Source: Phycisphaeraceae bacterium (GTDB lineage Bacteria; Planctomycetota; Phycisphaerae; Phycisphaerales; UBA1924). From it: DNA of 64,000 nt. Positions 54,024-62,554 of the stretch are shown piece by piece (positions within the stretch are counted from its first letter, which is position 1; each line of letters starts with the position of its first letter). Location: the NCBI GenBank assembly GCA_019636515.1, contig JAHBXI010000001.1, positions 1-64,000 of the forward strand, given 5' to 3'. Both the position numbers and the translations under genes were made by a program. The notes beneath the pieces are model-generated. The model saw only the letters and a list, made by a program, of their open reading frames with translations, had not been told where the DNA came from and searched no databases.

Positions 54024-55361
54024 TCACCGAACGCCCGCGCGTTCTTCGGGCCTTGACCCTTCGCCGCGGCCGTGCTTCCAGACCCTCCGGATAACCAGCG
54101 CGGCCGCCAGGAGTCCGACAAGACCTACCGAAATCAGAACAAAAGGCTCGAAGACGGTTTCCTTCAGTGAACCGCGTTCGATCGCCCATGAGGGGACCAG
54201 CCCGCACAAGGGCCCGACCGTGTATCCGACTCCGATCAGGGCTTCGTGTTTCCCGCCCGCGTCCACTTCGGATCGACCGACCATCATCGCGTAGTAGATC
54301 GCGGCGGTGTAGATCAGGGCCATTCCGACGGCAAACACGACCAGACCCCCAACAAGAACGAGGATGCCCGGAAGCGTGCTTCCCGTCACGGGGACAAGAG
54401 GGGAAAGCAGGGAGGCCGTGAATCCGGCGAACATGAGAGATCCGCCCACCACCGGCGTCGACCAGCGCCCGTGCCAGGCGTGCAGGCGCCCGGCCGCGAG
54501 GAAGGTGCTCGACCGGGCCACGGCAAAGACCCCCAGCACGATCGGCTGCCACGGGAGCGGGATACGCAGGGTTTTCATCGCCTCGGGGAGGAAGGGCTGA
54601 AGCGCGGTATGGAAAATATAACTGGTGGGCAGAAGGATGCGGAACGTGACCAGCAGCCGCTCGTACACGGGGGGATGTGTCTCGTGAGCGTCATCGTGGC
54701 GGGCCGGGTCTGGCGTGAACCACGGCAGCGCCATCGCGGCGAGCACGTGAACCCCGCCCAGGAGCAGGATCATCAGCGGGGCCTTGTCTTTTATGAGTGG
54801 AGCCGCGGCGACGAATGCCACCGCGGTGGCCGCCGACCAGACGAAGTTCCACCACCCCATCGCCCCTCGCAGGACCGACCCCCTCCGTCCGCCGGAGACA
54901 TAACTTTCCACGATCGGCCACAGCGCCCCGGTCAGCGGGATGTAGACCAGGATCATGGCCCAGACCGGCCAACTCGACGGGCGTTCACCCGGGGCGGGAT
55001 CCTGCAATGTCATCCCGGTGATGGGCAGGATGCACGCGGCGGCGAGCAGGACCATCAGCACCGCCAGGACCCGGCGTCCGGTGACCGGGAGCCCTCGGCG
55101 CCGCAGGAATCCCAGGGCCTTTCCGGTGCCCAGCGACGCGGCGACGTAGATCACCCCGGTGACCACGCCGAGGATGTAGTTCATGGTCCTGGAGAACTCG
55201 TAGGTGTTCGACGTGACCAGGTAGATGCCGGTGGTGATGACACCGGTGCCGAAACTGTTGAAAAACGAGAACGCGTTGACCGCCCACAGGGGCGTGGGGG
55301 CGAGCGTCTGGCCGTGTTGGTCAGGGGTGCCCATGGTCGAGCCGTGGGGGTGAGCGGCCAT
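54024..55361 (-). CDS. MFS-type transporter
   Basis: A 445-aa integral membrane protein with about 12 hydrophobic segments. Examples are WAVNAFSFFNSFGTGVITTG, YILGVVTGVIYVAASLGTG, VLAVLMVLLAAACILPITG, WAMILVYIPLTGALWPIVES, PGILVLVGGLVVFAVGMALI, and FVLISVGLVGLLAAALVI. The YVSGGRRGSVLRGAMGWWNF stretch resembles the intracellular loop of major facilitators. Substrate cannot be assigned. It is alone on its strand, 147 nt before the S41 gene. Confidence 0.8.
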   Translation of the reverse strand: MAAHPHGSTMGTPDQHGQTLAPTPLWAVNAFSFFNSFGTGVITTGIYLVTSNTYEFSRTMNYILGVVTGVIYVAASLGTGKALGFLRRRGLPVTGRRVLAVLMVLLAAACILPITGMTLQDPAPGERPSSWPVWAMILVYIPLTGALWPIVESYVSGGRRGSVLRGAMGWWNFVWSAATAVAFVAAAPLIKDKAPLMILLLGGVHVLAAMALPWFTPDPARHDDAHETHPPVYERLLVTFRILLPTSYIFHTALQPFLPEAMKTLRIPLPWQPIVLGVFAVARSSTFLAAGRLHAWHGRWSTPVVGGSLMFAGFTASLLSPLVPVTGSTLPGILVLVGGLVVFAVGMALIYTAAIYYAMMVGRSEVDAGGKHEALIGVGYTVGPLCGLVPSWAIERGSLKETVFEPFVLISVGLVGLLAAALVIRRVWKHGRGEGSRPEERAGVR

Positions 55362-55529
55362 CGTGATTCATGGCCGAGGCAGTCCCTACGCACGGCGCAG
55401 GTTCCGACGGCCCGGAGCGTCCGGGCCGTGCCGGCCGGCGTTTCACGGGAATTCTCGCCCGTCGTTGCCGGGGTTCGGCGGCGATGGTAGCATCGGTGGC
55501 GTGCGGCGCGTCGAGCGTCGCCCGTCCTT

Positions 55530-55603
55530 GTGCCCGTAGCTCAACTGGATAGAGCGCTGCCCTCCGAAGGCAGAGGTTGCAGGTTCGACTCCTGCCGGGC
55601 ACG
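55530..55603 (+). tRNA. tRNA-Arg (CCG)
   Basis: 74-nt cloverleaf: acceptor GTGCCCG/CGGGCAC, anticodon stem CTGCC/GGCAG around loop CTCCGAA, anticodon CCG (codon CGG), T arm GCAGG-TTCGACT-CCTGC. CCA not encoded. Confidence 0.96.
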
Positions 55604-55639
55604 TTGAGGGTGGTCCCCGCGGCGGTGAAGGCGTGGGAC

Positions 55640-57553
55640 TTACTCCGATCCACGGCCCGGGTTTTCATCGTGATGGGTGGGCGGAGTGGGGTGGTCCGGA
55701 GTGGGGTGGGCTGGATTGGGGTGGTCCTGTTCGGCCCGTTCTCTGTGGATCAACGTCCGGGCGCGAGCCAGGGCATCGTCGAGATTCTCAAAGATGTTCT
55801 CGATTCCCAGGCGGTCCACCAGGCCCATCCTGGTCATCTCGAACAGCGGTTGCGCGTGGACGCCCGCGAGCAGGAGGCGTGTTCCGCGTCGCTGGCACTT
55901 GTGGTTGAACTCCTCCAGGCTGTGCATGCCCGAGGCGTCGATGTGGAACGTGAAGCGCAGGCGCAGGATGAACACCGCCGGGGCGCGGGTCGTCCCCCGC
56001 AGCACGTCGTTCAGGCGGTCGACCACGCCGAAGAAGAGCGGTCCGTTGATCTCGAAGACCTCGACGCCCGGCGGTATGGCCCGCTGCTGGATCCTGGCCG
56101 GGTCCTTCGGATCGGGGGGGTGCGGGGTGTCGGCGGGGTCTGAGGGATTGTCGGCGGCGTAGGCTCGTACTCGCGGATCCGCCGCCGCATCGGCCATGCG
56201 CTTCATGAAAAGGACCGAGGCCAGCACGACTCCGACGCCCACCCCGATGGTCAGGTCGGTAAAGACCGTGAGCAGGAACGTGGCCAGCAGCACGATCACG
56301 TCGTGTCGAGGGGCTCGCAGCAGCGAACGAAACTCGCCTACCTGCGCGATGTTCAGGGCGACCACCACCAGCACCGCCGCCAGCGCCGGCAGCGGGACCA
56401 GTTTGGCCAGCGACGCCGCCGTGAGCATGATGGCCAGGACGAAGACCGCGTGCAGGACACCCGCCACCGGGGTGCGGGCACCGGCCTTGATGTTCGCCGC
56501 GGTCCTGGCGATGGCCCCGGTCGCGGGCAGGCCGAAGAGCAGCGAACTGCCGATGTTGGCGGCGCCCTGCGCCATGAGTTCCTGGTCCGGCCGGTGACGA
56601 TCGCCGGTCATGCCGTCGGCCACCACCGCCGACAGGAGGCTCTCGATCGCGCACAGCAGCGCGATGGTCAATGCCGAAGGGACCATCTCCCGCACCAGGG
56701 ACCAACTGAACCCGGGCAAAGCCGGAGAGGGCAGGGATGACGGGATCCCACCGAAGCGAGACCCGATGGTCTCCACCACGGGGCGAGCATGCATCCCGTC
56801 AAAGTGCGTGGTCGCCGTATGCCAGCCCAGGGCCGACACGACCAGCGAGGCGCCGACGATGACGATCAAGGCACGCGGGGTCCGCGGGGCCACCCGCTGC
56901 ATCAGGAGCAGGCACGCCAGGGAAGCCGCTCCGACCCCGGCCGCGTGCCAGTTGATCGAATCCAGATGCGACACCAGAAGAGAGATCTTGGGCACAAAGT
57001 CGGCGGGGATGGTCGCCAGGCGCCCGTCTTCGTTGAGGATCGTCAGGCCCAGAAGGTCCTTGACCTGGCTGGCCAGGATCGTCACCGCGATGCCGGCGGT
57101 GAACCCCGTCTCGACCGGGTAAGGGATGAACTTGATGTACCGGCCAAGTCGCAGAATCCCCCCGACCAGCAGGAGAAAACCCGCCATCAGCGTCGCGACC
57201 GCCAGGCCCGCGTGCCCGTGCTCAAGCGAAATCGCAAAGACGATCGGTATGAACGCCGCGGTCGGTCCGCCGATCTGCACGCGAGTACCGCCCAGCAACG
57301 AGATGATCAGTCCCGCGACCACCACGGTGAACAGGCCCATCGCCGGGGGCGTGAGCCAGGGGTATTCGTGGCTCAGGGAGTCGGCGACGTTCTGCGGGAT
57401 GCTCGCGATCCCCAGGGCCATCGCCAGCGGCAAGGCGATCACCGCGACGGTCATCCCGGCCAGGGCGTCGCGTCCCAGAGCCCGGAAGGAATACCCCTCC
57501 CGCAGACACTTCCATAATTCAGGCTCGAAGCGACGACGCGGATCCGTGGACAT
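55640..57553 (-). CDS. SulP-family anion transporter with STAS domain
   Basis: A 637-aa transporter for sulfate, bicarbonate or related anions. The membrane part starts with DALAGMTVAVIALPLAMALG and then IASIPQNVADSL, and carries about a dozen hydrophobic segments (for example LLGGTRVQIGGPTAAFIPIV). The C-terminal STAS domain reads VEVFEINGPLFFGVVDRLND, then RFTFHIDASGMHSLEEF; the first Ser of the usual D(S/T)SG is Ala here. The tail is His/Pro-rich and comes from a 15-bp repeat (55685-55729). Start MSTDPRRRF at 57553; the longer frame upstream would overlap the tRNA-Ala gene. SulP substrates vary, so none is assigned. Confidence 0.9.
   Translation of the reverse strand: MSTDPRRRFEPELWKCLREGYSFRALGRDALAGMTVAVIALPLAMALGIASIPQNVADSLSHEYPWLTPPAMGLFTVVVAGLIISLLGGTRVQIGGPTAAFIPIVFAISLEHGHAGLAVATLMAGFLLLVGGILRLGRYIKFIPYPVETGFTAGIAVTILASQVKDLLGLTILNEDGRLATIPADFVPKISLLVSHLDSINWHAAGVGAASLACLLLMQRVAPRTPRALIVIVGASLVVSALGWHTATTHFDGMHARPVVETIGSRFGGIPSSLPSPALPGFSWSLVREMVPSALTIALLCAIESLLSAVVADGMTGDRHRPDQELMAQGAANIGSSLLFGLPATGAIARTAANIKAGARTPVAGVLHAVFVLAIMLTAASLAKLVPLPALAAVLVVVALNIAQVGEFRSLLRAPRHDVIVLLATFLLTVFTDLTIGVGVGVVLASVLFMKRMADAAADPRVRAYAADNPSDPADTPHPPDPKDPARIQQRAIPPGVEVFEINGPLFFGVVDRLNDVLRGTTRAPAVFILRLRFTFHIDASGMHSLEEFNHKCQRRGTRLLLAGVHAQPLFEMTRMGLVDRLGIENIFENLDDALARARTLIHRERAEQDHPNPAHPTPDHPTPPTHHDENPGRGSE
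55685..55729. repeat. 15-bp degenerate tandem repeat at the 3' end of the SulP gene, 3 copies
   Basis: AGTGGGGTGGTCCGG, AGTGGGGTGGGCTGG, ATTGGGGTGGTCCTG at 55685-55699, 55700-55714 and 55715-55729. It encodes the HPxxxHP tail of the SulP protein. Confidence 0.8.
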
Positions 57554-57605
57554 GGTACCTTCTTGCCGCGTGCTCGCCGATCCGGAAGTGAAGAGGGAGC
57601 CGCAA

Positions 57606-57678
57606 TGGAGCGGACCGGACTCGAACCGGCGACATCCAGCTTGCAAAGCTGGCGCTCTACCAACTGAGCTACCGCCCC
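57606..57678 (-). tRNA. tRNA-Ala (TGC)
   Basis: 73-nt cloverleaf: acceptor GGGGCGG/CCGCTCC (one G-U), anticodon stem CCAGC/GCTGG with loop TTTGCAA, anticodon TGC, D arm with GTTGGTA, T arm GCCGG-TTCGAGT-CCGGT. CCA not encoded. Confidence 0.96.
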
Positions 57679-57812
57679 GACGCCCGCATGGTAGCACGGC
57701 GGGAATCGCCTCCCGTCCGAGGCCGCTCCGGGGGCTTGCCACCCTCGCGCCGCGACGGTGCCGCGTTGGTTACACTCCATGCTCAATCACGAGAGTCAAA
57801 CCGGAACAGCCC

Positions 57813-58781
57813 ATGCCAACGCCGTACGACCGTTCATTGTTTCTCTGCGTCATCGCCGCCACGGCCACGTCCGCGCAGACCGAGCCTCTGCGGTATTCCC
57901 CCGCGGGTTTTACCCTGGCCCAGCCGGTCACCCAGCGGGAGGACCAGCCCTCCGCGACGCCGGCCTCGCGTGACCTTGTGATACGTGTCACCGGTGAAGG
58001 GGAACCGGGGTTCAAGTCGGACCTGCGGTCCACCACGGGGGACGTGTCGGTCTCCCGCGTGCGGGCCGGCCTTGAGGTCGATATCCCCATCGGGGAACGA
58101 TCAACCGTCGCCGTTTCGTTCAACAACGAGTGGTCCTTCTACGATTTCTCCGAGCCTTCGGGGTTTGGATCGGTCGCCCCGTGGGACGACGTGTGGGAAC
58201 GGGGCATCCGCGTGATGTTCTCAACGCAGGAGAACGACCGCCTGGCGTGGTACGCGGGGGGGGATGTCGGGGCGAGCGGTGAGTACGGGGCGGACTTTGG
58301 CGATTCGCTGACCTACGGCGTGCTCGGCGGCGTGCGTTACGCCTTCAGCGATTCGTTCGTGGCCGGAATCGGCGTCTACGGCCGTTCCCGCATCGAGAGC
58401 GATGCGCTGTTCCTTCCGGCGATCGCGTTCCTGTGGAAGATCAGCCCCGAGTGGTCGTTGTCAAGCCAGAACGGACGCTCGGTTCGCCTGGCGTACGCGT
58501 TGTCCGAGGCCTTCACGCTCTTTGCCGAGGGCGGGTACGAGGCTCGCGAGTTCCGTCTCGACGACGAAGGCCCCGCCCCCGAGGGAGTGGGGCGTGACCG
58601 CCGCGTCCCGGTGGCGGTGGGGGCCGTGTGGCAGCCGGCTCCGCGGTTCTCCCTGACCGCCAGGGCCGGGGCGTACGTCTGGCAGCGGTACCGGCTCGAC
58701 GACCGCGACGGGAGCAAGATCGCCGAGTACGAGGCCGATCCATCGCCCTTGCTCATCCTTGAGGCCCGTGTCGAGTTCTGA
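57813..58781 (+). CDS. Outer-membrane beta-barrel protein (DUF6268-like)
   Basis: A 322-aa secreted protein. A short signal peptide (LFLCVIAATATSAQT) leads to alternating strands: VSVSRVRAGLEVDIPIG, STVAVSFNNEWSFYDF, LTYGVLGGVRYAFSDSFV, VRLAYALSEAFTLFAEGGYE. The C-terminus ends in a Phe-terminated strand (LILEARVEF), the usual barrel signal. It resembles DUF6268-type outer-membrane proteins; function unknown. Start ATG at 57813 is preferred over the frame open upstream, which lies over the tRNA-Ala gene. It converges with the DUF481 gene (12 nt gap). Confidence 0.75.
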   Translation: MPTPYDRSLFLCVIAATATSAQTEPLRYSPAGFTLAQPVTQREDQPSATPASRDLVIRVTGEGEPGFKSDLRSTTGDVSVSRVRAGLEVDIPIGERSTVAVSFNNEWSFYDFSEPSGFGSVAPWDDVWERGIRVMFSTQENDRLAWYAGGDVGASGEYGADFGDSLTYGVLGGVRYAFSDSFVAGIGVYGRSRIESDALFLPAIAFLWKISPEWSLSSQNGRSVRLAYALSEAFTLFAEGGYEAREFRLDDEGPAPEGVGRDRRVPVAVGAVWQPAPRFSLTARAGAYVWQRYRLDDRDGSKIAEYEADPSPLLILEARVEF

Positions 58782-58793
58782 CCGTTCTTTGCG

Positions 58794-59690
58794 TCAGAAA
58801 GTCCATCCGAGCATCGCGAAGTAATCCAGGTCGCTCGAATTGAACCCCTCTCCCGGCTTGCTCTGGTACCGGTGCTCGATCCCGATGCGCAGCGTCAGGT
58901 TGACCTGCGGATCCACCAGGATCTCCCACCCGGCCTTGGTCACCATCCGGTAGTCGCTGAAGTCCTCGACGGCGGGGTAGGTGTCGTGCGTGGCGAAGAT
59001 CTTCTGCCGCTCGCTGATGATTCTTTCGAAATCGGCGCCCAAGTCCAGTTCGGGAACGACGTCCGCTCTCGATCCGCCGAATTCGCGGGAGGCGCCAAAG
59101 CCCGCCCTGAGTTTGAACGTGGTTTTCTCGTCACGGATGAGGGTGTATCCCGGGCCCAGGATGCCCGAGATCCGCCACCTCCAGTCCTGGAACTCGTCGT
59201 ATTCGGCCTTGCCGACGCCGTAGATGAACCAGGGAGACTCTCCCAGGTTCCAGTCGTTTCGCAGGTTCAGGTCCCCGCGGCTGCGGGTCTTCGCGCCGTT
59301 GTCGGTCGCCCATGAATAGGCCCCGTCGGCGGTGGTTTCCGTTGACCTGGTGATTCTCCTGGCGCTGAACCCCATTCGCAGGTTGAAGGCCTCGCTGTTG
59401 CCGCTCGATCCGTTTACGCCGAACAGGATCGTCCCTTCCCAGCCGCGCCAGAACGAGTCCGGATCGGAAAGGTCCGGGCCCGCGTCCGATGGTTCCCCCG
59501 GAACCGGGGCGCCATCTTCCGAGCGGTTCGCCTGGAGCCGCTCGGCCGCCCGCGATTTCTCGGCCGCTCGCAGCGACATCGCCGCCACCGACTGCCCCGA
59601 AGATTCCGAGGCAAGCACGCCCATGACCAGGGCCGCCAGGACGGCCGGTGCAAACGAGTTGGTGTGTGGAGCGTGCGGTCGGTCGGTCAT
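58794..59690 (-). CDS. DUF481 outer-membrane protein
   Basis: A 298-aa exported protein of the YdiY/DUF481 type. After a signal peptide (SFAPAVLAALVMGVLASESS) and an Arg/Glu-rich linker comes the conserved opening GTILFGVNGSSGNSEAFNLR. Then ETTADGAYSWATDNGA, NLRNDWNLGESPWFIYGVGK, RISGILGPGYTLIRDEKTTF, KLRAGFGASREFGG and LRIGIEHRYQSKPG follow. It ends in LDYFAMLGWTF, a C-terminal aromatic barrel signal. The start MTDRPHAP at 59690 has AAGGA upstream; a start 21 nt further up is less likely. The role of the family is not known; it is common beside other envelope genes. Confidence 0.85.
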   Translation of the reverse strand: MTDRPHAPHTNSFAPAVLAALVMGVLASESSGQSVAAMSLRAAEKSRAAERLQANRSEDGAPVPGEPSDAGPDLSDPDSFWRGWEGTILFGVNGSSGNSEAFNLRMGFSARRITRSTETTADGAYSWATDNGAKTRSRGDLNLRNDWNLGESPWFIYGVGKAEYDEFQDWRWRISGILGPGYTLIRDEKTTFKLRAGFGASREFGGSRADVVPELDLGADFERIISERQKIFATHDTYPAVEDFSDYRMVTKAGWEILVDPQVNLTLRIGIEHRYQSKPGEGFNSSDLDYFAMLGWTF

Positions 59691-60180
59691 ACGGGGGGTT
59701 CCTTCGGTCAATCGATCGATCGGCGCTGAACATAAAACGGCCGCGCGAACGCCGCCAGGGGGGAAAACGCAAATCGTGCCGGCGAATCAGCCTCCGGCGG
59801 TTCGCGGGGCGCATTGAAGGCGGCATGTTCGCGGTTGTCGCGCGCCCGGAGAGATGGACGCTGCGGCTCCCCCGGGTCTTGGCGGGGTCACCACGAGAGA
59901 GAGTGCCGGTACGAGAGAGTGAGGCGTGACGCCGCGGTCACCAGCACGCGGGGCCCGGGAATTTTCCCGGGCCTTGCGTCGTTTGGGGCCATCCCCCGCC
60001 GGGATTGATCGTCTGGAAAAAAAAGTTCTCCCGCGCTGGCCTTGGGGCATCGCCGCGTCGCATGGTGTGGCGACGGGAGTTCGCGGACGAGACACGGCCG
60101 CGAACCTCCCCGGGCGCGGCGGCTCGCTGGTGAGCCGGACGGCCCAGCCAAACATCGTCCAGTATCGAAAAGGAACCGAC
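59691..60180. other. Divergent intergenic region with perfect palindrome
   Basis: 490 nt between the DUF481 gene and the beta-helix gene, with no supported ORF. A perfect palindrome (10-bp arms GGCCCGGGAA, 2-nt centre) lies at 59952-59973 and an A-run (AAAAAAAA) around 60015. The promoters of both genes must be here. Confidence 0.7.
59952..59973. promoter_or_regulatory. Perfect 22-bp palindrome
   Basis: GGCCCGGGAA and its exact reverse complement around TT. No T-run follows on either strand, so an operator or cruciform is likelier than a terminator. It is 208 nt before the beta-helix gene. Confidence 0.55.
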
Positions 60181-62211
60181 ATGCTTCGTAGCACCACTAT
60201 CGCCGCGCTCGTGATGTTCGCCGGGACCGCCGCCGGGCAGTCCTTCAACATCGACCTCAACGGCACCTCCGGCCACGGGTCGGGCGTGCCGGCCTCGACC
60301 TTCGGCGCTGCCGCCGGACAGCCGGGGACCTGGAACAACATCACCAATGGTTCCGCCGCGACCGTGAGCCTGGCCCGTACCAACGGTTCGCCAAGCGGCG
60401 TGACGATGACGTGGGACAAGTCCACGGCCATCACCGGCATCTACGACGCCGACCCGACCGGCGAGACCGCCAAGATGCTCCTTGACGGCCAGTTCATGTC
60501 CAGTTGGGGCACCCTGAATTACACGTTCTCGAACCTGGAGGCGGGGACGTACGCCGTTTTCACGTACACGGGCCGTCCGGCGGATACGCAGGAGGCCGGT
60601 GTAAGCGTGGTGGGGTCGTCGAGTGCCTACCAGTACGTCGGGGGGAACATGACCAACGCCCTCATGCCGGGGGTGAGCCACGCGGTCCATGTCGTGACCG
60701 TCGCGGCGGGAGGCTCGTTCCAGGTGAAGGTGAACGACTCGATGTTCGGCAACGCCGGATGCTCAGCGATCCAGATCCGAAAGATCGATTCCTCACGCCT
60801 GCGGTTCTACGTCAACAAGAACCAGAACTCCAATCCCCACACCGGCGCCTCGTGGACCAACGCGTACAACGACCTGCAGCCGATCCTCAAGCAGACGGCC
60901 CTGATCGGCGGGGCCCACTGCGAGATATGGGTCCGCTCGGCCTTCTACTACCCCACGACGGGGATCGATCGGACGCAGTCGTTCGTGATCCCGTCGGGCC
61001 TGCACCTCTACGGCGGATTCGGCGGGACCGAGACCTCGCTGGCCGAGCGCCTGTACCCCTGGTTCTGGATCACGGCCCTTTCGGGCTCGATCGGCACGTC
61101 GTCGATCAACGACAACACCTACCAGGTCGTCAACGCCGCGAACACCTCGAACGCGACGATCCTCGACGGCTTCACGATCAGCAACGGTCGGGCCACCGGA
61201 TCGGGCAATTACTCCCGGGGCGGGGGCATGTACGCTCCGTCGAGCCGGATCCGTGTCGCCAACTGCAAGTTCATCTCCAACTCCGCGGCGATTGATGGAG
61301 GGGGGGTCTACAGCAGCGATTTCCCGAACTTCACCAACTGTCTTTTCTACAAGAACGACTCGTCGGGCGCCGGCGGCGGGCTCTACCACACCACGACCGG
61401 TTCCCCGACCCTCTACAACACCTCGTTCATCGGCAACACCTCCACCGGCGACGGGGCCGGCGCCAAGATCAGTTTCGCCGACGGGTACTTCTTCGGGTGC
61501 CTCTTCTCCGGCAACACCGCCTCGTCCAGTCACGGCGGGGCGATCTCGGCCGCCGGCAACAGCGGCGACGACGTGCGGCTCGTGAACTGCACGCTGGCGA
61601 GCAACGTCTCGGGCACCAACGCCGGCGGCGTCTACGCCAACAACAGCACGAAGGTGTACCTCGACAACTGCATCCTGTGGGGCAACACGGATCAGTACTC
61701 GAACAACGCCGTCGATCGCCAGTACGGCACGAACTCCCTGGCCCAGATCATCCGAGCCAGCACGACCGTCCAGGGGCTGCACGCCGACCCGCTGTTTGTC
61801 AACGCCAAGGGCAACGACGGCGTCGCGGGCACCACGGACGACAACTGCCGCCTCCAGACCAACTCTCCCTGCATCGATGCCGGCGACAACTCGCTGCTCC
61901 CCTGGGATTTCGGCGACGCCGACGGCGACGGGTTCCTGTTCGAGTACTACCCCTTCGACCTGGATGGCAACGCCCGCGTGGTCGATGTTCCCTGGGCCGG
62001 CGGGACGGGCGTGGACCGCGGGGCGTACGAGTACCAGTACAGCACCTGCCCCGCCGACTTCGACAAGTCCGGCTTCGTCGACCTTGACGACTACATCGCC
62101 TTCGTTGCCGCCTTCGAGGCGGGCACCGACGACGCCGACTTTGACGGCACGGGATTCGTTGATACCGACGACTTCACGGCCTTCGTCCTGGCTTTCCAGG
62201 AAGGCTGCTGA
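60181..62211 (+). CDS. Secreted beta-helix protein with dockerin-like C-terminal tail
   Basis: A 676-aa exported protein. The signal peptide (MLRSTTIAALVMFAGTAAG) is followed by a GxxGTW...NITNGS N-terminal part (residues about 20-200) resembling a carbohydrate-binding or lectin-like domain. A right-handed beta-helix with repeated short turns comes next (ISNGRATGSGNYSRGGGMYA, FISNSAAIDGGGVYSS, FIGNTSTGDGAGAKIS). Near its end (NSPCIDAGDNSLL) a choice-of-anchor-Q-type motif appears. The tail CPADFDKSGFVDLDDYIAFV and DFDGTGFVDTDDFTAFVLAF carries two EF-hand-like DxDxxGxVDxxD loops, the dockerin-like signature of planctomycetes. The beta-helix suggests polysaccharide or surface contact. Start has AAGGAA upstream. 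Confidence 0.82.
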   Translation: MLRSTTIAALVMFAGTAAGQSFNIDLNGTSGHGSGVPASTFGAAAGQPGTWNNITNGSAATVSLARTNGSPSGVTMTWDKSTAITGIYDADPTGETAKMLLDGQFMSSWGTLNYTFSNLEAGTYAVFTYTGRPADTQEAGVSVVGSSSAYQYVGGNMTNALMPGVSHAVHVVTVAAGGSFQVKVNDSMFGNAGCSAIQIRKIDSSRLRFYVNKNQNSNPHTGASWTNAYNDLQPILKQTALIGGAHCEIWVRSAFYYPTTGIDRTQSFVIPSGLHLYGGFGGTETSLAERLYPWFWITALSGSIGTSSINDNTYQVVNAANTSNATILDGFTISNGRATGSGNYSRGGGMYAPSSRIRVANCKFISNSAAIDGGGVYSSDFPNFTNCLFYKNDSSGAGGGLYHTTTGSPTLYNTSFIGNTSTGDGAGAKISFADGYFFGCLFSGNTASSSHGGAISAAGNSGDDVRLVNCTLASNVSGTNAGGVYANNSTKVYLDNCILWGNTDQYSNNAVDRQYGTNSLAQIIRASTTVQGLHADPLFVNAKGNDGVAGTTDDNCRLQTNSPCIDAGDNSLLPWDFGDADGDGFLFEYYPFDLDGNARVVDVPWAGGTGVDRGAYEYQYSTCPADFDKSGFVDLDDYIAFVAAFEAGTDDADFDGTGFVDTDDFTAFVLAFQEGC

Positions 62212-62268
62212 TCGACACCCCACCGGCATCGGGCGCACCGCCTATCCGTCCATGCCGATATTCCCCTC

Positions 62269-62304
62269 CGCGGCTCGGGTTTACTCCCGGGCCGCGTTTT
62301 TTTT
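62269..62304 (+). terminator. Terminator of the beta-helix gene
   Basis: CGCGGCTCGGG pairs with CCCGGGCCGCG (one G-U) around a 6-nt loop, followed by eight T (62297-62304), 58 nt after the stop. A textbook rho-independent terminator. Confidence 0.92.
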
Positions 62305-62431
62305 GCTTCAGTTGTGATGCGGCGGTGGTCACGCTCCGCGAGGGTCAAAGTCACCGACGCCTGCTCCTGGCGAGATCACGCGGAATCCGCGCGAACCTCC
62401 GCGCTGACCGCGTACGTGCCGGGTCAAGATA

Positions 62432-62462
62432 AAGAAAAAGCCGGGGCCAAATCGGCCCCGGC
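62432..62462 (-). terminator. Terminator of the sigma/anti-sigma operon
   Basis: On the minus strand, GCCGGGGCC pairs with GGCCCCGGC around a 5-nt loop, followed by TTTTTCTTT. It lies about 90 nt after the anti-sigma stop. Confidence 0.88.
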
Positions 62463-62498
62463 CTGGTGCTTCATCGATCAACTGATCCGGCGTCTCAG

Positions 62499-62554
62499 CC
62501 CCGGCGTGTTATCCCCGGCGTGTTATCCCCGGCGTGTTATCCCCGGCGTGTTAT
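62499..62554. repeat. 14-bp tandem repeat at the anti-sigma 3' end, 4 copies
   Basis: Unit CCCCGGCGTGTTAT, four perfect copies (62499-62512, 62513-62526, 62527-62540, 62541-62554). The anti-sigma stop TAA (minus strand, 62553-62551) is inside the last copy; every earlier copy has the same TAA triplet. Confidence 0.95.

Larger units (their letters stand above)
62212..62550. other. Convergent intergenic region with two terminators and a repeat array
   Basis: 339 nt holding the beta-helix terminator (62269-62304), the opposing anti-sigma terminator (62432-62462), then most of a 14-bp tandem array. No ORF. Confidence 0.8.

Noticed and set aside
55640..57742. Extended start of the SulP gene at 57742
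   Set aside because: The extension translates the tRNA-Ala gene; the start at 57553 fits the SulP family.
17862..62554. Tandem arrays as CRISPR
   Set aside because: The units are directly adjacent with no unique spacers, are shorter than CRISPR repeats, and no cas genes are present.
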